A stretch of DNA of 42,615 nt from Streptomyces phaeochromogenes (GTDB taxonomy: Bacteria; Actinomycetota; Actinomycetes; Streptomycetales; Streptomycetaceae), in assembly GCF_001418655.1 (NCBI RefSeq), contig NZ_LIQZ01000008.1, forward strand, positions 1 to 42,615, given 5' to 3'. Below are positions 8,281 to 16,203 of the stretch, in pieces. The stretch's first letter is position 1; every line of letters begins with the position of its first letter. Made by a program: the position numbers and the translations under genes. A model generated the notes under the pieces. It searched no databases and was not told the origin of the DNA. It saw only the letters and a list, made by a program, of their open reading frames with translations.

Positions 8281-8969
8281 CGGACGGCCTCCGCCCGCGT
8301 GTCGAGGGCGAGATGACCGTCGACCAGATGGATCGTCCGGCTCGCACACGCCTCGGCGAGCGCGAGGTCGTGCGTGACCAGCACGATGGTCTGGCCGCCG
8401 CGGTGCAGGTCCACCAGCAGCTCCCGTACGTCCTGGCCCGAGGCGGTGTCGAGGGCGCCGGTCGGCTCGTCGGCGAGCAGCAGCGCGGGCCGGTTGACCA
8501 GGGCCCGGGCGACCGCGACGCGTTGGCGTTCGCCGCCGGAGAGCCGGCCCGGGTAGGCGCGGGCGTGCTTCTGGATGCCGAGCACCTCCATGAGCTCATC
8601 GGCGCGGGCCGCCGTCTTGCGCCGTGCGGTGCCGGTCAGTTGGGCCGGGAGCTGGATGTTGTCGGCGACGGTGAGGTCGTCGAGCAGATTGAAGAACTGG
8701 AACACCATGCCGATCTGCTCGCGGCGGAACCGGGCCAGCGCGTGCTCGCTGAGATCGTTCAGCCGCCGGCCGCCCACGGACACGGTGCCCTCGGTCGGCT
8801 TGTCCAGGCCCGCGACGAGGTTCAGCAGCGTGGACTTGCCGCTGCCGGACGGGCCCGTCACGGCAAGGGCCTCACCCTTCTCGACGGAGAGCGTGAGAGG
8901 GCCCAGCGCCGGCGTGCCGACGCTGTCGTAGCGCTTGGCCACGCCCTCCAGTTGGATCACCTGAGTCAT
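8277..8969 (-). CDS. ABC transporter ATP-binding protein (LolD/MacB type)
   Basis: A 230-residue ATPase with Walker A GPSGSGKST at 39-47, Q-loop region VFQFFNLL near 89-96, signature LSGGERQRV at 143-151, Walker B LLLADEPTG at 163-171, and switch histidine in VTHD. It energises the FtsX permease encoded immediately downstream, with a 4-nt overlap. I chose the ATG at 8969 because GAAGGACGG stands 8-9 nt upstream; an in-frame ATG at 8996 would add nine residues and has no ribosome site. The gene is divergent from a histidine kinase and response regulator across a 278-nt gap. Confidence 0.95.
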   Translation of the reverse strand: MTQVIQLEGVAKRYDSVGTPALGPLTLSVEKGEALAVTGPSGSGKSTLLNLVAGLDKPTEGTVSVGGRRLNDLSEHALARFRREQIGMVFQFFNLLDDLTVADNIQLPAQLTGTARRKTAARADELMEVLGIQKHARAYPGRLSGGERQRVAVARALVNRPALLLADEPTGALDTASGQDVRELLVDLHRGGQTIVLVTHDLALAEACASRTIHLVDGHLALDTRAEAVR

Positions 8970-9153
8970 GGGAGTCGACCGTCCTTCGGATGGCATCGGT
9001 TCGCTTCGGGTGGGTTGGTCGGGCTGGGTCCGGCTCGGTCCGGTCGGGGCCGGTACATGAGGCGCGTTGCCGGGCTCAGCGAACCTAGGAGCGCGGGGTG
9101 TCGGGGCGCGTCGGCCGCGGCACCGACATCAGGACCTCCCAGCGAAGGACCCG

Positions 9154-9175
9154 GTCGCAAGGTCATCCCTGCGAC
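9154..9175. promoter_or_regulatory. Dyad-symmetric candidate operator between ABC exporter and two-component genes
   Basis: An interrupted inverted repeat: GTCGCA at 9154-9159, then A, GG, the four-base centre TCAT, CC, C, and TGCGAC at 9170-9175. Eight of nine arm positions pair. It lies in the 278-nt divergent gap (8970-9247), 79 nt before the kinase start codon. NarL-type response regulators bind such dyads, so it could be the autoregulatory site. Nothing else conspicuous is visible in the gap. Confidence 0.4.
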
Positions 9176-9247
9176 GTACACCTGCGGGACGGGACTCTGG
9201 TCGCGCAGACGGACGCGGACCGGGGCGGGGAGCCACACAATGAGCCG

Positions 9248-10630
9248 ATGGAGACGGAGGACCGCCGCGACAGGCTTCGGCAACTGCGCGACGCGCTAAG
9301 GCCGGAGGAGAAGCCCGCCCCGCTGTCGCGGTGGGCGGTACGCGCCGACGTGGTGCTGGCGATCGTGCTGACGGTCATCGCGCTGATCGTGGCGGCACAA
9401 TTTCCCGGTGACGGGCCGGCCCGCGTCTCGGCCGAGAGTGAGCAGCGGACCGAGCAACGGACCGACCACCGGACCGAGGTACCGCCCGTCCCGCCGGTCC
9501 CGCCGGTCCCGCCACGACCGCCCGTACCCGGCGTGGGAGTGGTGATGCCGGAGCCCCGCACCGTGCCGTGGCCGCTGGTCGTCCTGTCGGCGCTGCCTCT
9601 CGCGGCCAGGCGGCGGTATCCGCTGGTCACGTTCGGGATCGTGATGGGCGCGGCGCTCCCGATCGGCGACGACGCCTCCTGGATCAACGTGCTGACCTGC
9701 GTCATCGGCGCCTACAGCGCAGTCATGTACAGCCGCTACCAAGTGCGGGCCCTGGCCGGAATGGTGGTGGCCGCCGTGCTGGCCGGATTCGCCTTCCGGG
9801 AGACGGATCCCGTACTCCCGGGCTGGTCGAGCCCCGCGGTCGTCCTGCTGGTCGCCGGAGTGCTGGCCGGGCTCGTCCGCGTCGGCGGCCGACGTCTGAC
9901 CGCCAGCCGGGACCGGTTCACCCAGCTGCAGCGTGCCCAGGAAGAGGCCATGCGGAGGGCCGTCGAAGAGGAACGCGCCCGTATAGCCGCTGAGTTGCAC
10001 GACGTCGTGACCCACAATGTGAGCGTGATGGTGATCCAGGCGGGCGCGGCCCGCAAAGTGATGGACACGGCGCCCGAGCGGTCGAAAGAGGCACTGCTGG
10101 CGGTCGAGGCCGGGGGCCGGGCCGCCATGTCCGAACTCCGGCATGTGATGGGACTGCTCGCCGCCCCGGACACCGGCCGCCCCGACAGCCCCGCCGACGG
10201 GCTCGAACCGCAGCCCGGTCTCGGACACCTCGACGCCCTGATCGAACGCGTACGCGCCGCCGGGACACCGGTCGCCATCGCGGTGTCCCTGCCACCGGAG
10301 CCGCTGCCGCCCGGGGTCGACCTCGCGGCGTATCGCGTGGTGCAGGAGGCGCTGACCAACACGATCAAGCACGCGCCCGGCGCCGACGCCTCCGTCACGA
10401 TCGGCCACACCGACGACTGCTTGGAGATCGAGGTCATCGACACCGGAGCAGCCCATGACGCCCCGTCTACGGGAGCCAACGGCACAGGCGCTAGCACCGG
10501 CGGTGGCAACGGCCGCGGGCTGATCGGACTGCGCGAGCGGCTGACGGTCTACGGCGGCGAACTGACGGCCGGACCGACCCTCGCCGGCGGATACCGGATC
10601 AGAGCCCGAGTCCCGTGGCGGACCGCGTGA
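9248..10630 (+). CDS. NarL-type sensor histidine kinase
   Basis: A 460-residue membrane kinase. A span at about residues 33-50 is followed by an extracellular loop with a PPVPPVPPVPPRPPVP run, then several further spans up to about residue 212. The HisKA_3 dimerisation helix contains the phospho-acceptor His251 in ELHDVVTHNVSVMVIQAGAA, and the C-terminal ATPase domain shows VVQEALTNTIKHAPG (N box) and GRGLIGLRERL (G box). The ATG at 9248 is used because upstream in-frame sequence is not protein-like; GGGGAG at 9227-9232 is a somewhat distant ribosome site. The stop overlaps the response regulator as GTGA. The stimulus is unknown, and the adjacent exporter is the likely target. Confidence 0.9.
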   Translation: METEDRRDRLRQLRDALRPEEKPAPLSRWAVRADVVLAIVLTVIALIVAAQFPGDGPARVSAESEQRTEQRTDHRTEVPPVPPVPPVPPRPPVPGVGVVMPEPRTVPWPLVVLSALPLAARRRYPLVTFGIVMGAALPIGDDASWINVLTCVIGAYSAVMYSRYQVRALAGMVVAAVLAGFAFRETDPVLPGWSSPAVVLLVAGVLAGLVRVGGRRLTASRDRFTQLQRAQEEAMRRAVEEERARIAAELHDVVTHNVSVMVIQAGAARKVMDTAPERSKEALLAVEAGGRAAMSELRHVMGLLAAPDTGRPDSPADGLEPQPGLGHLDALIERVRAAGTPVAIAVSLPPEPLPPGVDLAAYRVVQEALTNTIKHAPGADASVTIGHTDDCLEIEVIDTGAAHDAPSTGANGTGASTGGGNGRGLIGLRERLTVYGGELTAGPTLAGGYRIRARVPWRTA

Positions 10631-11319
10631 ACGGGCCGTCCCTGCGCGCCGTCATAGCCGACGACCAGGCCCTGGTCCGTACGGGCTTCGGGATGATCCT
10701 CGCCGCCGACGGCATCGAGGTGACGGCGGAGGCGGCGGACGGGGCCGAAGCGGTCGCCGCCGTCCGGCGGACCCGCCCCGACGTCGTCCTCATGGACATC
10801 CGGATGCCGCGGATGGACGGCATCGAGGCGACCCGGCGGATCCTCGGAGACGAAGGCCCGGGCGACACCCGGGTCATCATCCTCACCACGTACGACCTCG
10901 ACCACTACGTCTACGCGGCACTCACCGCAGGCGCCAGCGGCTTCCTGCTCAAGGACGTCACGCCCGAGCACCTGGTCGCCGCAGTCCGCCTGGTGCGGTC
11001 CGGCGACGCGCTCCTCGCGCCCACCATCACCCGCCGCCTGATCGAACGCTTCGCCCACCGCGAGGAGCCCCGGCCGCCGACCCTCCACCGAGACCTGTCC
11101 GGCCTCACCCCACGCGAACTGGAGGTGCTCCGGCTCCTCGCGACCGGCCTCAGCAACGCCGAACTCGCGGACCGGCTCTTCCTCAGCCCCACCACGGTCA
11201 AGACGCACATCGGCCGCATCCTGTCGAAGCTGGACCTCCGCGACCGCGTCCAGGCGGTCGTGCTCGCCTACGAGACCGGCCTGATCGCTCCAGGAGACCC
11301 AACACCCGAGACAGGCTGA
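10627..11319 (+). CDS. LuxR/NarL-family response regulator
   Basis: A 230-residue two-domain regulator. The receiver domain has the acidic pair Asp12-Asp13, the phosphorylation site Asp57 in VVLMDIRMP, and the conserved Thr/Lys positions (ILTTYD, FLLKDV). The C-terminal helix-turn-helix of the GerE/LuxR type (LTPRELEVLRLLATGLSNAELADRLFLSPTTVKTHI) occupies about residues 158-200. It pairs with the preceding kinase through a 4-nt GTGA overlap; an in-frame GTG at 10615 is a possible longer start. Probable targets are the divergent ABC exporter and its own operon. Confidence 0.95.
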   Translation: MNGPSLRAVIADDQALVRTGFGMILAADGIEVTAEAADGAEAVAAVRRTRPDVVLMDIRMPRMDGIEATRRILGDEGPGDTRVIILTTYDLDHYVYAALTAGASGFLLKDVTPEHLVAAVRLVRSGDALLAPTITRRLIERFAHREEPRPPTLHRDLSGLTPRELEVLRLLATGLSNAELADRLFLSPTTVKTHIGRILSKLDLRDRVQAVVLAYETGLIAPGDPTPETG

Positions 11320-11363
11320 CGACGACGCAGCCCCAGACCGCCCTCACGACTCCCGGGGCTTGA

Positions 11364-12179
11364 TCACTTCCGAGGCTTGATGAATTCGGTGACAGGCCGC
11401 TCGAGCCGCTCCCCGTCGACCGTGATGTCGACGGCCTCGTTGAAGAAGGCCACACGGTCCTTGACCACACTCACGGCGGAAAGAGGATCGGGATAGCTCC
11501 AAGCGATGTTCGGCGGTACGTCCTCGCCGGGCCACGACCAGTATTCGGTCGCCACGCCCTTGTAGGGGCAGCGGGTAGTGAGGTCACTGGGCGTGAACAG
11601 ATCGAGGCGTACGTCCTCGCGCGGGATGTAGTACCGCACGGGCAGACCGGTCTCGAAGAGGAGGACCGGCGCGCGGGTGTCCGCGACGACCGTGCCGTCG
11701 ATCTCGACCTGGACATGCCGCGAACTGGGCAGCGCGTCCACCCGTTTGTGCGGGTCACGCGGATGGACGAAGATCTCCTCGTCCTCCTCGTACCAGTGGT
11801 CGAGCACCTCCCGCCCGAACCACTCGAACGAGATGTACGAGCCCAACTCCTCGCCGGGATACGTCCAGGCCGCGCCGGCGATGGTCTCACCGCCGATGTC
11901 GAGGTCATAGAAGCGCGTCGTCCCGGCGTGCGGCCGCCCGGCGGACTTCTCCGTCTCCCGCAACAGATCCGCACGCACATCCTCACGCGGAAACGCGTAC
12001 AACGGCACCGGCCGCCCGGGCTCCCACACCAGGACCGGCCGCCGACTGTCGACGACGGTGACATCACCCTTCGTGCCGCGCACCCAGCGCTCGCCGGGTT
12101 CCCAGAGGAGGCTGTCGGAGGGGGCAGGCGGGTGGCGCAGTACCGGGACATTCTCAGAGCTGTTGCCGGGGGAGTTCAT
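11364..12179 (-). CDS. Two-domain DUF427 protein
   Basis: A 271-residue protein built from two copies of the DUF427 fold. Each begins with an internal VWEPG/LFETG block (DSRRPVLVWEPGRPVPLYAFPREDV and DTRAPVLLFETGLPVRYYIPREDV, around residues 45-68 and 145-170), followed by a Trp-rich WTYPGE/YWSWPGE segment. DUF427 proteins are small beta-rich proteins of unknown function, common in actinobacteria. The ATG at 12179 has a perfect AAGGAGG site; an upstream ATG (12200) does not. It lies 73 nt downstream of the DeoR gene on the same strand, so they may share a transcript. Convergent with the response regulator. Confidence 0.88.
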   Translation of the reverse strand: MNSPGNSSENVPVLRHPPAPSDSLLWEPGERWVRGTKGDVTVVDSRRPVLVWEPGRPVPLYAFPREDVRADLLRETEKSAGRPHAGTTRFYDLDIGGETIAGAAWTYPGEELGSYISFEWFGREVLDHWYEEDEEIFVHPRDPHKRVDALPSSRHVQVEIDGTVVADTRAPVLLFETGLPVRYYIPREDVRLDLFTPSDLTTRCPYKGVATEYWSWPGEDVPPNIAWSYPDPLSAVSVVKDRVAFFNEAVDITVDGERLERPVTEFIKPRK

Positions 12180-12252
12180 GACTGCCTCCTTGCCGAACAC
12201 GGGGCGTCGAACGTGTGGCTCGGGCCGGGCACAGGGTGCCTCGGACAGCAGC

Positions 12253-13041
12253 CTAGACGCCGACCTCGGCCCAGCCGTCGACCGTCGACGGAGGTGTCGT
12301 GATCACTCTCACGCCCGCCTCGTGCAGGGTCGTGCAGGTCGTGTCGTCTGCCGACGCGGTGGTGATGAGCACGTCCAGGTCCTCCGGGCCGCAGATCTTC
12401 ACCATGCCGCTTCCGGGGAACTTGCTCCGGTCGGCCAGCAGCGCCACCTTGTCGCCGGCGGCGATCATGGCGCGCCTGGCGGGAACCTCGGCGACGGCGG
12501 TGTCCATGACCTGGCCGCCGGAGCGTACGCCGCAGGCGCCCATGAAGGTCCAGTCGGCGTGCACCTGGCGGAGGTTGTCCTCGGCCATGAAGCCGTCCAG
12601 CATGCGCGACTCGCGTATGACCATGCCGCCGAGCAGCATCAGGGCGATGTTCTCGTCCGCGGTGAGTTCCTCGTACACGGCCAGGCTGTTGGTGATCACG
12701 GTGAGCCGGCGCCCGTGCAGTCGGCGTGCCAGCCGGTGGACGGTCGTGCCGCTGTCGAGGATGACCGACTGGCCGTCCTCGATCAGCTCGGCCGCGCGGG
12801 CGGCTATCGCGTCCTTCTCGGCCACCTGGACCTCGGCGGCCTCGTCGAACGGCGCACGGTCCTCCTCGATGACCGCACCGCCGTGCACGCGGCTGAGCAG
12901 CCCGTCCCCTTCCAGCTTGAGGAGGTCGCGGCGGACGGTTGCCGCACTCACGTCCAGTTGCTCGGAGAGGTCGATCACGGAGGCGGTGCCGCCGGAACGC
13001 AGGGCCCGCAGGATGAGTTGGTGTCGTTGTTCAGCCAGCAC
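12253..13041 (-). CDS. DeoR-family transcriptional regulator
   Basis: A 262-residue regulator. The N-terminal winged helix-turn-helix matches DeoR (LAEQRHQLILRALRSGG ... IDLSEQLDVSAATVRRDLLKLEGDGLLSRVHGGAV). The C-terminal sugar-phosphate-sensing domain shows the family's DSGTTVHRLA, VITNS, LLGG and DKVALLADRSKF motifs. DeoR proteins usually repress sugar or nucleoside catabolism and respond to a phosphorylated sugar. The start is placed at GTG 13041, giving the canonical LAEQRHQ opening; a -10-like TAGTGT lies 8 nt upstream and no ribosome site is evident. GTG 13053 is the alternative. It sits 38-50 nt downstream of coxE on the same strand, so read-through from the CO dehydrogenase operon is possible. 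Confidence 0.93.
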   Translation of the reverse strand: MLAEQRHQLILRALRSGGTASVIDLSEQLDVSAATVRRDLLKLEGDGLLSRVHGGAVIEEDRAPFDEAAEVQVAEKDAIAARAAELIEDGQSVILDSGTTVHRLARRLHGRRLTVITNSLAVYEELTADENIALMLLGGMVIRESRMLDGFMAEDNLRQVHADWTFMGACGVRSGGQVMDTAVAEVPARRAMIAAGDKVALLADRSKFPGSGMVKICGPEDLDVLITTASADDTTCTTLHEAGVRVITTPPSTVDGWAEVGV

Positions 13042-13091
13042 GCGACGGAACACTACACACCATCACCAGGCGTAATCTGCCTACTTTCCGC

Positions 13092-14351
13092 TCACTTTCG
13101 GCCGACGTCGACGCGCTGCCGTACGGCCGTCTCGTTGCCCGCGATCGCCTCCACCACCTCCATGAGAGCCGCCAGGCTGTGGCCGCTGATGAACGCGTCG
13201 CAGTAGGGGAGTGCGGCGGTCATTCCGGCGGTGCGTGGGGTGTAGCCGGGGGCCGCTTTGCGGGGGTTGACCCAGATGATGCGGTGGGTGAGGCGTGAGA
13301 GGCGGGCCATTTCGCGGGCGACGGCCGCCGGGTCCTCGCCCTCCCAGCCGTCGGAGAAGATGACCACGACGGCGCCGCGTGCCATGCCCCGGCGGCCGAA
13401 GCGGTTGTTGAACTCGGCCAGTGCGTGGCCGATGCGGGTGCCGCCGGACCAGTCGGAGGCGGCGGCACCCGCTCGGCGCAGTGCCGCGTCCACGCCGGAC
13501 GGGCCGGTGTGCCGCAGGACGGGGGTCAGCCGGGTGAGGCGGGTGGCGAAGACGAACGCCTCCGCCGCCGCGCCGGCCGCCGCTCGTGGGAAGAGGCGGA
13601 GGTAGGCCCGTGTGTACGGCTCCATGGAGCGGGAGATGTCGCACAGCAGCACCAGTCGTCGCCGTCGTAGGCGGTGGCGGGTGCGGGCCAGCAGTACGGC
13701 CTCGCCGCCGGTGCGCTGGCCGGTGCGCAGGGTTCGGCGCAGGTCGATGCGGCGGCCCCGACGGTCGGTCTCCTGGCGGCGGCCACGGCGCAGTGGCGCC
13801 TTCAGCGTCAACAGGGCGAGGAGTCGGTTGAGTTCGGCCAGCTCGGCGGGGTCGAGGGCGGCGAAGTCCTTGTGGGAGAGGACTTCGGCCGTACTGCCCG
13901 CCGTCGGCACCTCCTCGGTCCGCCGGTCCTCGTCCGGGGGCTGTGCACGGTCGCGGTCCGATGCCTCGCCGAAGGCGCCGCCCGGCAGGGGAGCGCGGGT
14001 GGGATCCGGGCCGAGGCCGGAGAGCGGTGGGGGCCGACCTGGTTCGGGGGCGGTGCCTGGCGCCGGCTCGGAATCGGCACCGGCTCCGCGGACTGCCACC
14101 GAGCGCGGCCCGCCCACGAAGACCGCGTCGAAGACCCTCTCGAACAGCTCGATCTGCTCGCGATCCGTCACGAACGCCAGCCGCGCCGCCCAGTACAGCG
14201 CCGTACGGTCCACCGGCGGCAGCAGCACCAGCGTCTGAAGGAACCGCACCGACCGCTCCGGAGTCACCGCCACCCCGGCTCGCCGCAGCTCCGCGCCGAG
14301 CCGGCCCGCGAACTCGGCCCGGTCGAAGAGCGGAACCGCCGTCGCCGTCAC
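13092..14351 (-). CDS. coxE: CoxE-type VWA-domain protein
   Basis: A 419-residue protein. An N-terminal helical domain (residues 1-85) and a low-complexity Pro/Glu linker (90-160) precede a von Willebrand A domain whose metal-ion-dependent adhesion motif DISRS is at 238-242, with TRIGHALAEFNNRF and VVIFSDGWEGEDP further on. CoxE works with the AAA+ protein CoxD in inserting sulfur and copper into the CO dehydrogenase active site; that role is known from Oligotropha and inferred here. The GTG start overlaps the coxD stop as GTGA. It is the last gene of the recognisable cox operon. Confidence 0.9.
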   Translation of the reverse strand: MTATAVPLFDRAEFAGRLGAELRRAGVAVTPERSVRFLQTLVLLPPVDRTALYWAARLAFVTDREQIELFERVFDAVFVGGPRSVAVRGAGADSEPAPGTAPEPGRPPPLSGLGPDPTRAPLPGGAFGEASDRDRAQPPDEDRRTEEVPTAGSTAEVLSHKDFAALDPAELAELNRLLALLTLKAPLRRGRRQETDRRGRRIDLRRTLRTGQRTGGEAVLLARTRHRLRRRRLVLLCDISRSMEPYTRAYLRLFPRAAAGAAAEAFVFATRLTRLTPVLRHTGPSGVDAALRRAGAAASDWSGGTRIGHALAEFNNRFGRRGMARGAVVVIFSDGWEGEDPAAVAREMARLSRLTHRIIWVNPRKAAPGYTPRTAGMTAALPYCDAFISGHSLAALMEVVEAIAGNETAVRQRVDVGRK

Positions 14352-15247
14352 GGCTGTCGGCCCGCGACCAGCCAGTCCAGGCCGCGCTCCCGCACCAGCT
14401 CCTGGTCCTCGCGGTACTTCAGCAGAGAGCCGAGCGTGCGCCCGGCGATCTCGGCGTCGAGACGGGGCACGCCGAGCAGGTTCAGCGCGGAGATCCAGTC
14501 GATGGTCTCGGCGACGCCCGGTGCCTTCTGCACGTCCAGGGCCCGCAGCCGCCGAACCGCCGCCGACACCGCGACCGCCAGTTCCCGCGACGTCCCGGGT
14601 ACCCGGCGGCGGACGATCTCGACGATCCGTTCCGTGTCGGGATAGTCGATCCAGTGGTAGAGGCACCGGCGTTTGAGCGCGTCATGGAGGTCACGGGTGC
14701 GGTTGGAGGTGAGCAGCACGACGGGCGGCACGGCGGCCCGGATGGTGCCGATCTCCGGGATCGTCACTGCCGCCTCGGCCAGCACTTCTAGCAGGAACGC
14801 CTCGAAGTCGTCGTCGGCGCGGTCGATCTCGTCGATGAGCAGCACGGCGGGGGCCGGGCCGGGGTGGGTGAGCGCCGCGAGCACGGGCCGCCGCAGCAGG
14901 TACTCCTCGCTGAACAGATCGGCCTCACTGAGCTGCTCGTACCGGGACTCGGCCAGGCGGATCCCGAGCAGCTGGCGCGGATAGTTCCACTCGTACAGCG
15001 CCTCGGCCGCGTCCAGGCCGTCGTAGCACTGCAGCCGGATCAGCGGGCTGCCCAGGATCGCGGCCACCGCCTTGGCCGCCTCGGTCTTGCCGACGCCCGC
15101 CTCGCCCTCCAGGAGCAGCGGCTGCGGCAGGCGCAGGGCGAGGAAGAGCGCGGTGGCCAGACCGTCGTCGGCGAGATAGCCCAGCGAGTCCAGCGCGGCG
15201 CGCAGGCTCTCCACGCCCGGCAGACAGCGCTCGACGTACTCGCTCAC
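14348..15247 (-). CDS. coxD: CoxD-type MoxR AAA+ ATPase
   Basis: A 299-residue AAA+ ATPase of the MoxR/CoxD group: Walker A GEAGVGKT at 48-55, Walker B AVLLIDEIDRA at 134-144, sensor 1 LLTSNRTRDL near 175, and the family segment YEWNYPRQLL after the Walker A. CoxD is the unfoldase-like chaperone needed to mature the Mo-Cu centre of CO dehydrogenase. It pairs with the VWA protein encoded next (4-nt overlap), as MoxR proteins usually do. The GTG start overlaps the XdhC-YHS stop as GTGA. Confidence 0.92.
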   Translation of the reverse strand: MSEYVERCLPGVESLRAALDSLGYLADDGLATALFLALRLPQPLLLEGEAGVGKTEAAKAVAAILGSPLIRLQCYDGLDAAEALYEWNYPRQLLGIRLAESRYEQLSEADLFSEEYLLRRPVLAALTHPGPAPAVLLIDEIDRADDDFEAFLLEVLAEAAVTIPEIGTIRAAVPPVVLLTSNRTRDLHDALKRRCLYHWIDYPDTERIVEIVRRRVPGTSRELAVAVSAAVRRLRALDVQKAPGVAETIDWISALNLLGVPRLDAEIAGRTLGSLLKYREDQELVRERGLDWLVAGRQP

Positions 15248-16203
15248 GAGGCGTCGGCCTTCGCGTAGCGGGCGGGGTCCGTCTCGTACGCGGCACGACA
15301 ACCGGCACAGCAGAACCAGCGGCGCTCGTCGCCGCCCTCGTCGGAGTACGGGGTGCTGTCCGTGACGGAGACCGTCATCCCGCACACGGGGTCGACGGCG
15401 GTCACCGAGCCGGTCTCCGGAGACTCCGGAGGCGCCTCCACCTCCACTTCCACGGAGCGCCCCCTCACCGCCTGAATCACCTCCGCGAGGATCGACACCG
15501 CGATCTCGCCCGGCGTGCGGGCACCGATCCACAGACCGGCAGGCGTATGGATCCGCGCGAGCTCCTCGGCATCGAGTGGCAGGGCGTCCAGCACTGCCGC
15601 TCCGCGCCTGGGGCTGGCCACCAGCCCGATGTACGGCACCCCCGCGCGCACGGCCGAGACGAGTACCGGCTCCTCGCCCCGGCCGTGGGAGGCGATCACC
15701 AGCGCCTGGCTCCCGGCCAGGTCCTCCGGCGTGATCCCGTCCGCGCCGGACGCCTCCGTGATCTCGTAACCGAGCACCGGGCCGAAGGCCGCCAACGCGC
15801 GGGCGATGGGGGACTCACCCAGGACCACCACGCGCGGTGCGGGCCGCAACGGCTCCAGGAAGATCTCCAACTCGCCGCCGGACAGGCATGGATTGGCGAC
15901 GCTCACCGCGCCCTCCTCGACGACGGGTTCCCCTGTGCCGTCCGCCGTCTCCTCCGGCGAGATCCGCAGCAACAGCGACTCCCCGCTGCGCAGTGTCCGC
16001 AGCGCCTGCACCCGTACGGTGGCCTCCGCGCAGGCGCCCCCGACGAAGCCCTCGACCCGGCCGTCGGCGAGGACCAGCGCGGTGTCGCCCGGCCGCGCGC
16101 TCGCAGGGCGACGGGCGCGAACGACGGTGGCCTTCACGAACGGCACGTGGCGGCCCGTCAGTTCGGCCATGCGTGCCTCAAGTGGGGGTGCGGTGGGGCT
16201 CAT
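15244..16203 (-). CDS. XdhC/CoxI-family maturation factor fused to a C-terminal YHS domain
   Basis: A 319-residue protein. Residues 1-120 form the XdhC_CoxI domain (FVKATVVRARRPASARPGDTALV, EGFVGGACAEATVR, NPCLSGGELEIFLEP). Residues 124-245 form the Rossmann-like XdhC C-domain (RVVVLGESPIARALA, VIASHGRGEEPVL, YIGLVASPRR). XdhC proteins bind and protect molybdenum cofactor and deliver it to molybdo-hydroxylases after sulfuration. A linker leads to an added YHS/TRASH-like metal-binding domain at 270-316: DPVCGMTVSV, then RRWFCCAGCRAAYETDPARYA, with Cys274, 298, 299 and 302. A metal-binding module on the maturation factor of a Mo-Cu enzyme could handle copper; this is inference. Start and stop both overlap neighbours by 4 nt. 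Confidence 0.88.
   Translation of the reverse strand: MSPTAPPLEARMAELTGRHVPFVKATVVRARRPASARPGDTALVLADGRVEGFVGGACAEATVRVQALRTLRSGESLLLRISPEETADGTGEPVVEEGAVSVANPCLSGGELEIFLEPLRPAPRVVVLGESPIARALAAFGPVLGYEITEASGADGITPEDLAGSQALVIASHGRGEEPVLVSAVRAGVPYIGLVASPRRGAAVLDALPLDAEELARIHTPAGLWIGARTPGEIAVSILAEVIQAVRGRSVEVEVEAPPESPETGSVTAVDPVCGMTVSVTDSTPYSDEGGDERRWFCCAGCRAAYETDPARYAKADAS

Noticed and set aside
6058..8316. A 752-residue plus-strand open frame
   Set aside because: Antisense shadow of the FtsX permease, with no ribosome site or recognisable domain.
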